DNA from: Clostridia bacterium
GTDB taxonomy: Bacteria > Bacillota > Clostridia > Christensenellales > Aristaeellaceae
Assembly: GCA_016297535.1 (NCBI GenBank)
Contig: JAEDGL010000024.1
Coordinates: forward strand, 1-21,858
DNA length: 21,858 nucleotides
Reading direction: 5' to 3'
In this document: positions 1 through 7,373 of the stretch, piece by piece
Layout of the letters: each line of letters begins with the position of its first letter
Numbering within the stretch: position 1 is the first letter of the stretch
Notes under the pieces: model-generated
The model's database searches: none
Told to the model about the DNA's origin: nothing
Seen by the model: only the letters and a program-made list of their open reading frames with translations
Program-made: the position numbers and the translations under genes

Positions 1-80
1 TCCGCCAGTTTCTGTCGGAAAAGATCGCGAAGCGAGCTTTTTCGACACGCTGAGGTGTGACTGCGAAAGTCACACCTTTT
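1..80. repeat. Modular palindromic intergenic element, copy 1
   Basis: Two consecutive hairpins are visible. Stem 1 pairs 14-28 with 32-46 (15 positions, one mismatch and one G-T wobble, loop GAA). Stem 2 pairs 53-62 with 68-77 (10 perfect pairs, loop GCGAA) and is followed by TTTT on the plus strand. The linker between them is ACGCTG. The left part contains GCCAGTTT, also found in the copy at 12874. The element lies just downstream of the second chrA half and may be cut by the window edge. It could also help end transcription, but this is not shown. Confidence 0.6.
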
Positions 81-136
81 CCCTGTTTGATTGTCCTGTG
101 AGCAACGCCCGAATTACGGGAGCCTGGAACCGCCTG

Positions 137-718
137 TTACATGGCAAAGAGAACGCCAACCACGGCCGATGCCAGAATGAAAACAATGGGATGCAGCCCC
201 TTGGTCTGCTTTACCTTGTTGGAAAACACCCAAAGCACCACGCCCAGTACCAGCCCCTTCCAATTGAAGGCGGCAAGGCTCCAGCCGGCGGGCAGCAGGT
301 TGGTAACGGCCACGCTAAGTCCGGCTGCGGCGATCAACCCGGTGGATGCAGGACGAAGGCCGTAGAACGCCGCGTTGACATAACGGTTGTCGCGGAAGGT
401 TTTCAGAATCATGGACACGATGAGGATAATGATTACCGCGGGTGCAACCAGCCCCAGCGTAGCCACCACGGCACCCAGAATGGCCGTTGGCATGCCCGCC
501 ACATCCATGCCGGTCAGAAAACCCACATAGGTCGCCATGTTAACGCCGATGGGGCCGGGGGTGGACTCGCCCACGGCAATCATATTGGCCAGATCCGTAT
601 GCGTAAACCAGCCGGTGCTGTTGGACATTTCGTAAAGAAAGGGAATGGTGGCCATGCCTCCGCCCACGGCAAAGAGGCCGGTTTTGAAAAAAGCCCAGAA
701 AAGCTGCAAAAAAATCAT
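137..718 (-). CDS. chrA: Short-chain chromate transporter family protein, second half of a ChrA pair
   Basis: This 193-residue, strongly hydrophobic protein belongs to the CHR (ChrA) membrane transporter family. It has the family's N-terminal FFKTGLFAVGGGMATIP element (about residues 10-26) and the second signature STPGPIGVNMATYVGF (about 53-68). Full-length ChrA is a fused duplication of about 400 residues. Here each half is its own gene, as in the Bacillus subtilis YwrA/YwrB pair, and the halves are thought to work as a heterodimer. The ATG at 718 was chosen because it overlaps the stop codon of the upstream half as ATGA, implying translational coupling. An upstream extension in this frame would only read through the partner gene. 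Substrate is chromate by family assignment; the physiological anion is not certain. Confidence 0.9.
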   Translation of the reverse strand: MIFLQLFWAFFKTGLFAVGGGMATIPFLYEMSNSTGWFTHTDLANMIAVGESTPGPIGVNMATYVGFLTGMDVAGMPTAILGAVVATLGLVAPAVIIILIVSMILKTFRDNRYVNAAFYGLRPASTGLIAAAGLSVAVTNLLPAGWSLAAFNWKGLVLGVVLWVFSNKVKQTKGLHPIVFILASAVVGVLFAM

Positions 719-1251
719 GCTTTCTTCCCTCCTGCGTTCTTCAGCACAATGCCAATGATGCCCGCGGCCAGCACAAACAGAACGGGGCTGACGGGGGTAA
801 AATAGCTGCCAAGGGCGATCACCACAAAGATGGCCAGCGTAAGCTTGTCGATAACGGCTTTCCGAAACAGCTTGACAACCGCGTTCAAAATCAGAACGCA
901 AACGCAGATGCGGATGCCGCCAAAGGCGTGCTGCACCCAGCCCAGATGGCTGAACGCCTCAATAACGCCCGCCAGCAGAACGATAATAACCAGCGACGGG
1001 AATACCACGCCCAGCGTGGCAGCAATGCCGCCCGCAATGCCCTTTAGCTTCTGGCCGACAAAGGTAGCGGTATTTACCGCGATAATCCCCGGCGTACACT
1101 GGCCAATGGCAAAGTAATCCATCAGCTCCTCCTCGGTTGCCCAGCCTTTTTTGTCTACCACCTCACGTTGCAAAATGGGCAGCATCGCATAGCCGCCGCC
1201 AAAGGTCATCACACCAACTTTGGCAAACGTGCAGAACAGATCCCATAACAC
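715..1251 (-). CDS. chrA: Short-chain chromate transporter family protein, first half of a ChrA pair
   Basis: This 178-residue membrane protein is homologous to its downstream neighbour. It carries FAKVGVMTFGGGYAMLP (about residues 9-25) and CTPGIIAVNTATFVGQ (about 52-67), the two CHR-domain signatures, followed by hydrophobic segments. It starts with GTG at 1251, supported by GGGAGGT on the minus strand about 10 bases upstream (1261-1267); no better ATG is near. Its TGA overlaps the next start by four bases. A promoter at 1291-1319 reads into it, so the two halves form a bicistronic unit divergent from the sugar importer. The regulator of this pair is not in view. Confidence 0.88.
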   Translation of the reverse strand: MLWDLFCTFAKVGVMTFGGGYAMLPILQREVVDKKGWATEEELMDYFAIGQCTPGIIAVNTATFVGQKLKGIAGGIAATLGVVFPSLVIIVLLAGVIEAFSHLGWVQHAFGGIRICVCVLILNAVVKLFRKAVIDKLTLAIFVVIALGSYFTPVSPVLFVLAAGIIGIVLKNAGGKKA

Positions 1252-1290
1252 GGCAATTCAACCTCCCGAATCCAAATTGAGTACTTTGCT

Positions 1291-1319
1291 ACTATACCAC
1301 AAAAGAAAAAAGATGCCAA
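1291..1319 (-). promoter_or_regulatory. Putative promoter of the chrA pair
   Basis: On the minus strand TTGGCA (1314-1319) and TATAGT (1291-1296) are separated by exactly 17 bases. The -10 box lies about 40 bases upstream of the GTG start at 1251, a suitable leader length. Seen by eye only. Confidence 0.55.
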
Positions 1320-1340
1320 TCCTCCCTGCAAAACGTCCTT

Positions 1341-1362
1341 GCGCCGTTTGATAGAACGGCGC
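1341..1362. promoter_or_regulatory. 8-bp inverted repeat between divergent promoters
   Basis: GCGCCGTT (1341-1348) and AACGGCGC (1355-1362) are perfect inverted arms around TGATAG. The site is 21 bases upstream of the chrA -35 box and 22 bases upstream of the AraC-type motif at 1385. It could be an operator for either gene or a simple stem-loop. Confidence 0.35.
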
Positions 1363-1384
1363 ATAGCTGGTATACATGCAAAAG

Positions 1385-1398
1385 GATCATTTTGTCCT
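1385..1398 (+). promoter_or_regulatory. Putative AraC-family operator of the importer operon
   Basis: GATCATTTTGTCCT occurs here and, base for base, at 11093-11106 in front of the carboxylesterase. In both places exactly 20 bases separate the motif from the -35 box. A fixed position just upstream of -35 is typical of class I/II activator sites for AraC-family regulators. The AraC gene at 10179-11006 is the natural candidate binder; that link is inference. Confidence 0.6.
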
Positions 1399-1418
1399 AA
1401 ACTTATGATCCATTGACG

Positions 1419-1447
1419 TTGTAAGCAGAATGTCTTGTGCGTATAAT
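1419..1447 (+). promoter_or_regulatory. Putative promoter of the importer operon
   Basis: TTGTAA (1419-1424), a 17-base spacer and a perfect TATAAT (1442-1447) are present. Transcription would begin near 1454, giving a leader of about 47 bases. The weak -35 box fits dependence on the activator motif upstream. Confidence 0.65.
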
Positions 1448-1458
1448 ATTGATTAACA

Positions 1459-1473
1459 GGGAGAATAACTCCC
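1459..1473 (+). other. Small hairpin in the leader of the binding-protein mRNA
   Basis: GGGAG (1459-1463) and CTCCC (1469-1473) can pair around AATAA almost at the predicted 5' end of the transcript. Such 5' stems can stabilise mRNA; no T-run follows, so it is not a terminator. Confidence 0.3.
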
Positions 1474-1500
1474 AAATTGTAAATCAATCAAAGGAGAGAG

Positions 1501-3138
1501 ATGACTATGCGCAAACTGTTGGCTGCCATTCTGGCTTTGGCGATGCTCTTGTCCGTAACGTCCTTCGCCCTGGCTGAGGACCCCATCACCGTAACCGTGT
1601 TCCGCGGCGACCCGGGCGATCAACCCACGGATGACAACAAGATTTACAAAATGATTGAGGAAGAATTCGGTATCAAATTCGAGATCGAATTTCTAGCCGG
1701 CAACCTGGATGAAACCCTGGGCACCAAGCTGGCTGGCGAAGACTATCCCGATCTGTTCGACGGCGGCAACAGCGCCGAAAAGCTGATCAACGGCGGCGCG
1801 CTGATCGACCTGATGCCCTACATCACCGAGGAAGGCACCCCCAACCTGTACAACCACATCAAGGATCTGCTGCCCCAGCTGGTCAATGAGAACGGCGAGC
1901 TGTTCATCATCCCCAACTACGGCATCAACTACAACGCCCAGATCCAGAACAGCTGCAACGGCCCCGCCTTCTTCATTCAGAAGCAGGTGCTTGAGTGGGC
2001 AGGCTATCCCCAGATCAAATCCCTCAACGAGTACTTTGACGTAATCGAGCGGTTCATCGCCGCCAATCCCACCAACGAAAACGGCGCTGCCTACGAGGGC
2101 TTTGCCATCCTGTGCGAGGGCTGGCGTCACTTCTGCCTGATCAACCCCGTGCAGCACCTGATGGGCCGTCCCAACGATGGCGAAGTGATCGTGAATGTGA
2201 ACTCCGGCAACTGGGAAACCACCACTTTCATCAACCAACCCTACGCCAAGGCCTACTACGCCAAGCTCAACGAGCTGTACAACAAGGGCCTCATCAACCC
2301 CGATACCTTCGTTATGACCTACGACCAGTACATCGCCAAGCTGTCCAGCGGCACCGTGCTGGGCATGTTCGACCAGACCTGGGACTTCGGCACCGCTACC
2401 GCCGCCCTGGAAACAGCCGGCATGTACAAAAACACCTTCTGCGCGCTGCCCCTGGTGTATGACGAATCCTACGGCTTTGGCAAAATCGAGGAGCAGTACC
2501 TCAACGGCTCCGTTCCCAACAAGGACCGCGGCTTTGGCATCTCCGTCAACTGCGAGTACCCCGAGCGCATGATCAACCTGTTTGAAAACCTGCTCAGCGA
2601 CCGCTGGCAGAAGATTCTGCAGTGGGGCATCGAGGGCGAGGACTACTACGTGGAAAACGGCCGCATGCTGATGACCACCGAGCAGTACAACCATCGTCAG
2701 GACGCCTCCTGGAAGATGGCCAACGCGGCGCTTACCATTTGGGAATCCGCCCCCAAAAAGCAGGGCACGCAGGATGACGGCAACGCTTGGGCGCACAGCG
2801 ATCAGCCCGAAAACTACTTTAACCTGATGAGCGATTACGACAAGGCCTTCCTCTCCGCCTACGGCTACAAGAAGCCCGCCGATTTCTTCAATCCTCCCTG
2901 TGCGCTGGCTCCTTACGGCGAGGCCTGGCAGATCGACAAGACCCCCATCCAGGATGACTACGATAAATTCAACCTCATCCAGGATCAGTGGCTGCCCAAG
3001 ATCATCATGAGCGCTGATCAGGCCGCGCTGGACGCCAACTGGGATGCTTTCATCGCCGAGATCAACCCCTACTGCGAGGTCTATACCAACTACATGCAGG
3101 CCGAAGTCCTCAAGCTTGTGGAGCAGGCCACCAGGTAA
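1501..3138 (+). CDS. Extracellular solute-binding protein, LplA-like (family 1)
   Basis: This 545-residue protein begins with a Sec signal peptide: positive RK, a hydrophobic stretch, and a cleavage-like FALAED about residues 22-27. Its size and the sequence after the signal, with VTVFRGDPGDQP and a YPDLFDGG element, resemble LplA-type binding proteins of CUT1 importers that serve oligosaccharides. No lipobox cysteine follows the signal, which is odd for a monoderm binding protein. The start at 1501 sits only four bases from AGGAG (1492-1496); an in-frame ATG at 1507 has ten-base spacing and may be the true start. It is the first gene of a three-gene operon with its two permeases downstream. 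Control is probably by the AraC motif at 1385. The exact sugar cannot be read from the sequence. Confidence 0.88.
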   Translation: MTMRKLLAAILALAMLLSVTSFALAEDPITVTVFRGDPGDQPTDDNKIYKMIEEEFGIKFEIEFLAGNLDETLGTKLAGEDYPDLFDGGNSAEKLINGGALIDLMPYITEEGTPNLYNHIKDLLPQLVNENGELFIIPNYGINYNAQIQNSCNGPAFFIQKQVLEWAGYPQIKSLNEYFDVIERFIAANPTNENGAAYEGFAILCEGWRHFCLINPVQHLMGRPNDGEVIVNVNSGNWETTTFINQPYAKAYYAKLNELYNKGLINPDTFVMTYDQYIAKLSSGTVLGMFDQTWDFGTATAALETAGMYKNTFCALPLVYDESYGFGKIEEQYLNGSVPNKDRGFGISVNCEYPERMINLFENLLSDRWQKILQWGIEGEDYYVENGRMLMTTEQYNHRQDASWKMANAALTIWESAPKKQGTQDDGNAWAHSDQPENYFNLMSDYDKAFLSAYGYKKPADFFNPPCALAPYGEAWQIDKTPIQDDYDKFNLIQDQWLPKIIMSADQAALDANWDAFIAEINPYCEVYTNYMQAEVLKLVEQATR

Positions 3139-3156
3139 TCCATGATCTTTCGCGCT

Positions 3157-3190
3157 ATGGGGAGAGGTTTGCCTCTCCCCATGGTTTTTT
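3157..3190 (+). terminator. Intercistronic terminator-like hairpin (attenuator)
   Basis: ATGGGGAGAGG (3157-3167) pairs perfectly over 11 bases with 3172-3182 around TTTG, followed by GG and six T. It lies between the binding-protein stop and the first permease. Partial termination or 3'-end protection here would give more binding protein than permease, a common arrangement in importer operons. Confidence 0.65.
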
Positions 3191-3208
3191 AGAAAGGGGT
3201 GCCAAACG

Positions 3209-4162
3209 ATGATCGGAGCTGCGCAAAAGAGTCTCATTCCTCCTCCGTCTACCCGAAAAAGCATATGGCGTAAGCTATGGGATCAGAAATACCTGATGTT
3301 GATGTCTGTGCCTGTGCTTTTGTATGTCATGCTTTTCAACTACTACCCGCTGTGGGGATGGCGCTACGCCTTCCAGAATCTGGACCTTTCCACCATCAAA
3401 AAGGGAGCCGACTGGATCGGTCTGGACAATTTCAAATGGCTTTTCAACGAAAGGCTCTTCTGGCTCGGATTTCGGAATACCCTTGCCATGAGCCTGATCA
3501 ACCTTGTTTTTGGCACGGTATCCTCCATCCTGCTAGCCATTCTGCTAAACGAGGTACGCAACCGTACCTTTAAGCGTACCGTGCAAACCGTTACCTATCT
3601 GCCTCATTTTCTGAGCATGGTGATCGTTGTGGGCATGGCCCAGAACATGTTTACCACTGACGGCCCCGTTAACCGCATTCTGATGACCACCGGCCTGATC
3701 GACGAGCCCATCTGGTGGCTTGGCAGGGGCCAGTACTTCTGGTGGCTGGTGGGCATCATCAACGTATGGAAGGAGATAGGCTGGAATTCCATCATCTATA
3801 TTTCCACCATGACCTCCATTGATCCCACCCTGTACGAGGCAGCCGCCATCGACGGCGCGGGGCGCTTTCAGCGCATTCTCAACGTTACCCTGCCCGGAAT
3901 CAAATCCACCTTCGTGGTGCTGCTGATTATGAACATCGGCCATTTGATGGAGGCCGGGTTTGAAATTCAGTATCTGCTGGGCAACAAGCAAGTTTACGAT
4001 TTTTCCCAGACGCTTGATGTATTTGTGCTGGAATTTGGCATCCAGAACAACAAATACGGGCGCGCCATCGCTGCGGGCATGTTCAAGAGTGTGGTTGGTA
4101 TTTTCCTGCTCTTCGGCGCCAATTTTGTGGCAAAGAAGCTGGATGAAGAAACGCTGCTGTAA
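3209..4162 (+). CDS. Carbohydrate ABC transporter permease, LplB-like
   Basis: This 317-residue inner-membrane permease has a short cytoplasmic N-terminus and then hydrophobic segments from about residue 27. The MetI-type domain contains the cytoplasmic EAA loop EAAAIDGAGRFQRILNVTLP (residues 210-229), which docks to the ATPase. The NYYPLWGW element after the first helix is typical of LplB-type permeases. A GAAAGGGG ribosome binding site lies upstream of ATG 3209. It follows the binding protein after a terminator-like hairpin and is followed at 15 bases by the second permease. No ATPase is encoded in this operon. A shared MsmK-like ATPase elsewhere, possibly the one at 19336-20439, would have to energise it; that is inference. 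Confidence 0.9.
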   Translation: MIGAAQKSLIPPPSTRKSIWRKLWDQKYLMLMSVPVLLYVMLFNYYPLWGWRYAFQNLDLSTIKKGADWIGLDNFKWLFNERLFWLGFRNTLAMSLINLVFGTVSSILLAILLNEVRNRTFKRTVQTVTYLPHFLSMVIVVGMAQNMFTTDGPVNRILMTTGLIDEPIWWLGRGQYFWWLVGIINVWKEIGWNSIIYISTMTSIDPTLYEAAAIDGAGRFQRILNVTLPGIKSTFVVLLIMNIGHLMEAGFEIQYLLGNKQVYDFSQTLDVFVLEFGIQNNKYGRAIAAGMFKSVVGIFLLFGANFVAKKLDEETLL

Positions 4163-4176
4163 AGGAGGGATATCCT

Positions 4177-5097
4177 GTGACCGCCATACCCATGAAAAAA
4201 AGAAGAGCCAAAAAACGGGATGTCGTTTTCCCGATCGTAAACGGCGTGGTTCTGTGCATTCTCATGTTTATTACCCTGTTCCCGGTTATCAATACGGTGG
4301 CGATTTCCTTTAACGACGGCATTGACGCTGTGCGCGGCGGCATCGGCCTGTGGCCGCGACAGTTTAGCATGGAGGCGTACAAATCGCTGCTGTCCGACAA
4401 GCTTACCTACAACGCCTTTGGCATTTCCGTTGCACGTACGGTTATCACCACCCTGCTCAACCTGCTGTTTACCTCCATGCTGGCCTTTGCGCTCAGCCGC
4501 AGGGAATACATTCTGCGCAAGCTGATCACGCTTGCCGTTGTGCTGACCATGTATGTTAACGCAGGCCTGATCCCCAACTTTCTGCTTATCCACCGCACCC
4601 TCAGGCTAAGCAAAACGTTCTGGGTTTACATTATCCCCACCATGTTCAGTTGCTTCAACATGATCGTTATCCGCACCTATATCCTCGGCCTGCCCGAAGC
4701 GCTTGCCGAATCCGCCCGCATAGACGGTGCCAACGACCTGCGCATTTTCTGGCAGATCATTTTTCCGCTGTGCACACCCGTACTGGCTACCGTGGCATTA
4801 TTTGTGGCGGTTGGCAGCTGGAACCAGTGGTTTGATACCCAGCTGTACAACGGCAGCAAAAAGAATCTGTACACCCTGCAGTATCTGCTCAAGATGAAGC
4901 TGGCCACCTCCATGAATACCACCAACGCCGCCAATACCTCGGTGGACGCATTGGCCGCCACCAGCGCCAGCAAATCTACCCCGGTTACCGTGCGCTGCGC
5001 CATTACGGTGGTCTCCGCGCTGCCCATTCTGATGATTTATCCCTTCCTGCAGCGTTACTTTGTCACCGGCATGGTGCTGGGCGGCGTCAAGGGATGA
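4177..5097 (+). CDS. Carbohydrate ABC transporter permease, LplC-like
   Basis: This 306-residue permease pairs with the gene upstream. It has a basic N-terminus, a first helix about residues 18-40, and the EAA loop ALAESARIDGANDLRIFWQI (residues 175-194). The C-terminus FVTGMVLGGVKG is the usual ending of LplC/CUT1 permeases. The start is GTG at 4177, fixed by an ideal AGGAGG at 4163-4168 with eight bases of spacing; the ATG five codons later has no comparable site. It is the last gene of the operon and ends 10 bases before a strong terminator. Confidence 0.9.
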   Translation: MTAIPMKKRRAKKRDVVFPIVNGVVLCILMFITLFPVINTVAISFNDGIDAVRGGIGLWPRQFSMEAYKSLLSDKLTYNAFGISVARTVITTLLNLLFTSMLAFALSRREYILRKLITLAVVLTMYVNAGLIPNFLLIHRTLRLSKTFWVYIIPTMFSCFNMIVIRTYILGLPEALAESARIDGANDLRIFWQIIFPLCTPVLATVALFVAVGSWNQWFDTQLYNGSKKNLYTLQYLLKMKLATSMNTTNAANTSVDALAATSASKSTPVTVRCAITVVSALPILMIYPFLQRYFVTGMVLGGVKG

Positions 5098-5107
5098 TTC
5101 GTCCTTA

Positions 5108-5150
5108 TTCAAAAACCCCTTCGGTTCCAAAGGCCGAAGGGGTTTTTGAA
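5108..5150. terminator. Strong bidirectional rho-independent terminator
   Basis: A 17-base arm at 5108-5124 is perfectly complementary to 5134-5150, with a nine-base loop. The arm begins TTCAAAAACCCC, so each strand has a GC-rich core ending in a T-run. It serves the importer operon on the plus strand and can stop minus-strand transcription from the hydrolase gene. Confidence 0.9.
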
Positions 5151-5184
5151 TGTCAGAAAAGTTCGTCAACGATCTTTTCTGGCA
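5151..5184. repeat. Imperfect palindrome, probable single-stem member of the intergenic repeat family
   Basis: The arms 5151-5166 and 5169-5184 pair at 15 of 16 positions (one T-T mismatch, one wobble) around CA. The motif GTCAGAAAAG...CTTTTCTGGC resembles the first stem of the element at position 14. It directly abuts the terminator. The following 5185-5366 shows no gene or clear signal. Confidence 0.45.
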
Positions 5185-5366
5185 AGGATTGAAAGGAATG
5201 TTTTCTGCAAAGCCAAAAACGCCTTGTGCAGCAAGCCGGGCGATACAAAGTCAGAAGGACTTCGGCTCCACTGACAGCGCCTTGAAAGGATTATCGACAA
5301 TCCGAACGCGATGGGGCCTTTCTGAAAGGGCTCCCGCGTATGTGTTTCCCCGTATTTCCATACAGT

Positions 5367-6272
5367 TTACAACACATGGTTGTAAGCAGATGGATCCTGA
5401 GAGAACTGATGACGGTTTCCTTGCTGAATGATGCACGTCGCATGAAGGCCTTCTCTGCTGGCTGCTTCCGATAATTGCCGGGCCATCGGAAGGCAATCTT
5501 CATCGTCAGAGCCGCAAAAAATGGAAAGCTCAATGTTCTTTTGCCTGATGGCATTCACCACTTCCTCGGTATGCTCCCGCAGGATTGGGATCCAAGGACT
5601 TTGCAAAATCAACCTGTCGCAACGCACAGGTTCAAACGCAATCGCCCGCAAAAGCATATCGCATCCCGCCGAAAAGCCGCCACAGGCAATCGTCCGGTAG
5701 CCTTCGCTTTGCACTCTTTCCAATGCTCTGGCCACGGGAAGATAGGAGGCCCGGTCGTAGCGCCAGCGATAGGTTCCATATCCGTCCGGCTCGGCGCTTT
5801 GAATGGTTTCCAGCTGCCAGTGGGGATTGTCCGCAAACAGCGGTTGCCAGTCTTCCCTTGCAGTTTGTCCGTTCTGCGTATTTCCGTGAACCGCCAAAAA
5901 GAGCTGCTCCGCCTTTTTTTCTTTCCAGGTGAATACCTCTTTTGCTCCTGATACGGCATCTGCATAACGCTTGTCAGAGAGGGATTTAAGTGAAACAAAC
6001 GCGGGGCTGCCTGTCAGGGCTGCAAGATCGTCATCCTCCAGCACCTCCGGGCGATACCACCATCCGTTTTCAAGAATGGCTTTTTTCAGCCATTCCAGCG
6101 CCTTTTCCGGCTGACTGGATCCTCCGGCGAGACAGGCAAGAAAATACAGCGTTTGCGGCCCGTAGTGTTCGGGGTTCTTTTCATATTCCTGCAGTAAAAA
6201 CGAATAGGCCGCTGCATATCCGTTTTCGGCGATGGACAGGGTTTCCTCCAACAGGTCATTTTCCTTTTTCAC
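5367..6272 (-). CDS. TPR-like N-terminal domain fused to an alpha/beta hydrolase
   Basis: This 301-residue protein is predicted cytoplasmic. Residues 1-105 are helical and TPR-like, with the sequence PEKALEWLKKAILENGWWYR and then DDDLAALTGSPAFVSL. The rest is an alpha/beta hydrolase: strand plus oxyanion region LFLAVHGNTQN (124-134), nucleophile elbow GGFSAGCD with Ser201, an acidic loop GSDDED (254-259) and GNRHQF with His288 as candidate Asp and His. The nearest families are dienelactone-hydrolase/phospholipase-like esterases; the substrate is unknown. I chose GTG at 6272 because AGGAG lies at 6286-6290, although 13-base spacing is long. An upstream ATG at 6446 would overlap the HAD gene by 80 bases and has no clear site. 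It may be co-transcribed with that gene. Confidence 0.75.
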   Translation of the reverse strand: MKKENDLLEETLSIAENGYAAAYSFLLQEYEKNPEHYGPQTLYFLACLAGGSSQPEKALEWLKKAILENGWWYRPEVLEDDDLAALTGSPAFVSLKSLSDKRYADAVSGAKEVFTWKEKKAEQLFLAVHGNTQNGQTAREDWQPLFADNPHWQLETIQSAEPDGYGTYRWRYDRASYLPVARALERVQSEGYRTIACGGFSAGCDMLLRAIAFEPVRCDRLILQSPWIPILREHTEEVVNAIRQKNIELSIFCGSDDEDCLPMARQLSEAASREGLHATCIIQQGNRHQFSQDPSAYNHVL

Positions 6273-6366
6273 GCTTTTGTCAAAGCTCCTCTTTTGATCG
6301 TCAGATGATTTTTTGGGGTGCGTATCTTCCAGCCAACGGCTACAGCCTTCACAGCTGCTGCGGCGG

Positions 6367-7182
6367 TCAGGCGTTTTCCCTTTGTGCCCGGGCGATGGCG
6401 GCAATGTCGCCAACCCCGTCCAGAACAATGCTGGGACAATAGGCATAGGTTTGAAGCGTTTCCCGGGTGGAAACCCCGGAAAGCACGAGCACGGTGGACA
6501 TGCCGCTTTCCATGCCGGAGATGATGTCCGTATCCATCCGGTCGCCCACCATCACGGCTTCGGCCGAGTGACAGCCCAGCAGCTTCAGGCCCGTGCGCAT
6601 CATCAGCGGATTGGGCTTTCCGCAGAAATATGCCTGCGTGCCGGTTGCCATCTCAATGGGCGCAATCAAAGCGCGGCAGGCCGGGGCAATGCCGTTTTCG
6701 ATCGGGCCCGATACGTCGGAATTGGCGCCGATCAGCCGGGCTCCCTTCAAAACGAGGTTGGTTGCCTTGGTCAGCGTATCCAGCGAATAGGAGCGGCCTT
6801 CGCCTACCACCACATAATCCGGGTTGACATCGTTCATGGTAATGCCCGCGTCGTAAAGCGCATTCAAAAGCCCTGCCTCGCCAATGGCAAAGACCGAGCA
6901 GCCGGGGGCCTGCTCCTTCAAAAAGGCTGCCGTAGCCAGCGCGCTGGTATAAAAGTGTTCTTCCGATACATTCAGCCCCATCCGGGCCAGCTTCTGGTTG
7001 AGCTCCCGGGGCGTGTAGCCGCTGTTGTTGGTCAGAAAAAGGTATTCCTTCTTTTCCTCATGCAGCCACTGGATAAATTCGGCCACGCCGGGCAAAACGC
7101 GGTTGCCGTGATAGATCACGCCGTCCATATCGCAAATGAAACCCTTTTTCAGATGAAAATTGATGGGAGAATTGACACTCAT
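6367..7182 (-). CDS. HAD-IIA family phosphatase, NagD-like
   Basis: This 271-residue cytoplasmic protein shows all four HAD motifs: DMDGVIYHG (nucleophile Asp18 and acid/base Asp20), TNNSG, the motif III lysine in CGKPNP, and GDRMDTDI near the C-terminus. The layout with the cap between motifs II and III is that of the NagD/AraL/p-nitrophenylphosphatase group, which dephosphorylates nucleotides or sugar phosphates. The ATG at 7182 follows AAAGGCGG at about eight bases; an ATG 20 codons upstream lacks this support. A promoter is visible at 7282-7310. The substrate cannot be assigned. Confidence 0.9.
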   Translation of the reverse strand: MSVNSPINFHLKKGFICDMDGVIYHGNRVLPGVAEFIQWLHEEKKEYLFLTNNSGYTPRELNQKLARMGLNVSEEHFYTSALATAAFLKEQAPGCSVFAIGEAGLLNALYDAGITMNDVNPDYVVVGEGRSYSLDTLTKATNLVLKGARLIGANSDVSGPIENGIAPACRALIAPIEMATGTQAYFCGKPNPLMMRTGLKLLGCHSAEAVMVGDRMDTDIISGMESGMSTVLVLSGVSTRETLQTYAYCPSIVLDGVGDIAAIARAQRENA

Positions 7183-7281
7183 TGTTGAATGCCCGCCTTT
7201 CTGTTTTTTGCAAATGGTTAATATGTAAGCCTTCTCCTGCAACGGGGATGGTGATTGGATACACCCGTTATCCCCTAAACC

Positions 7282-7310
7282 ATTATGGCATTTGGATGTA
7301 AATTCTGCAA
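7282..7310 (-). promoter_or_regulatory. Putative promoter of the HAD phosphatase gene
   Basis: On the minus strand TTGCAG (7305-7310), 17 bases, then CATAAT (7282-7287). It would give a leader of about 95 bases before the ATG at 7182 and suggests that this gene starts a unit separate from the DHH genes upstream. Confidence 0.5.
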
Positions 7311-7373
7311 GCGGGTTAATGTAAAATGGTTGTGAAGGATAAACCCGAACAGGATCGTCCTGAGAGCGGCTGC

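Noticed and set aside
1209..1487. Minus-strand frame of 92 codons across the chrA/importer promoter region.
   Set aside because: It covers both promoters and the operator motif and overlaps the chrA start; no ribosome binding site.
1693..3264. Minus-strand open frame of 523 codons opposite the LplA-like gene.
   Set aside because: Antisense shadow of a gene with strong codon bias; no start signal or domain.
5150..5431. Small plus-strand frame (93 codons) after the importer terminator.
   Set aside because: Its start overlaps the terminator and the palindrome, no ribosome binding site is seen, and it overlaps the end of the hydrolase gene. Composition is not convincing.
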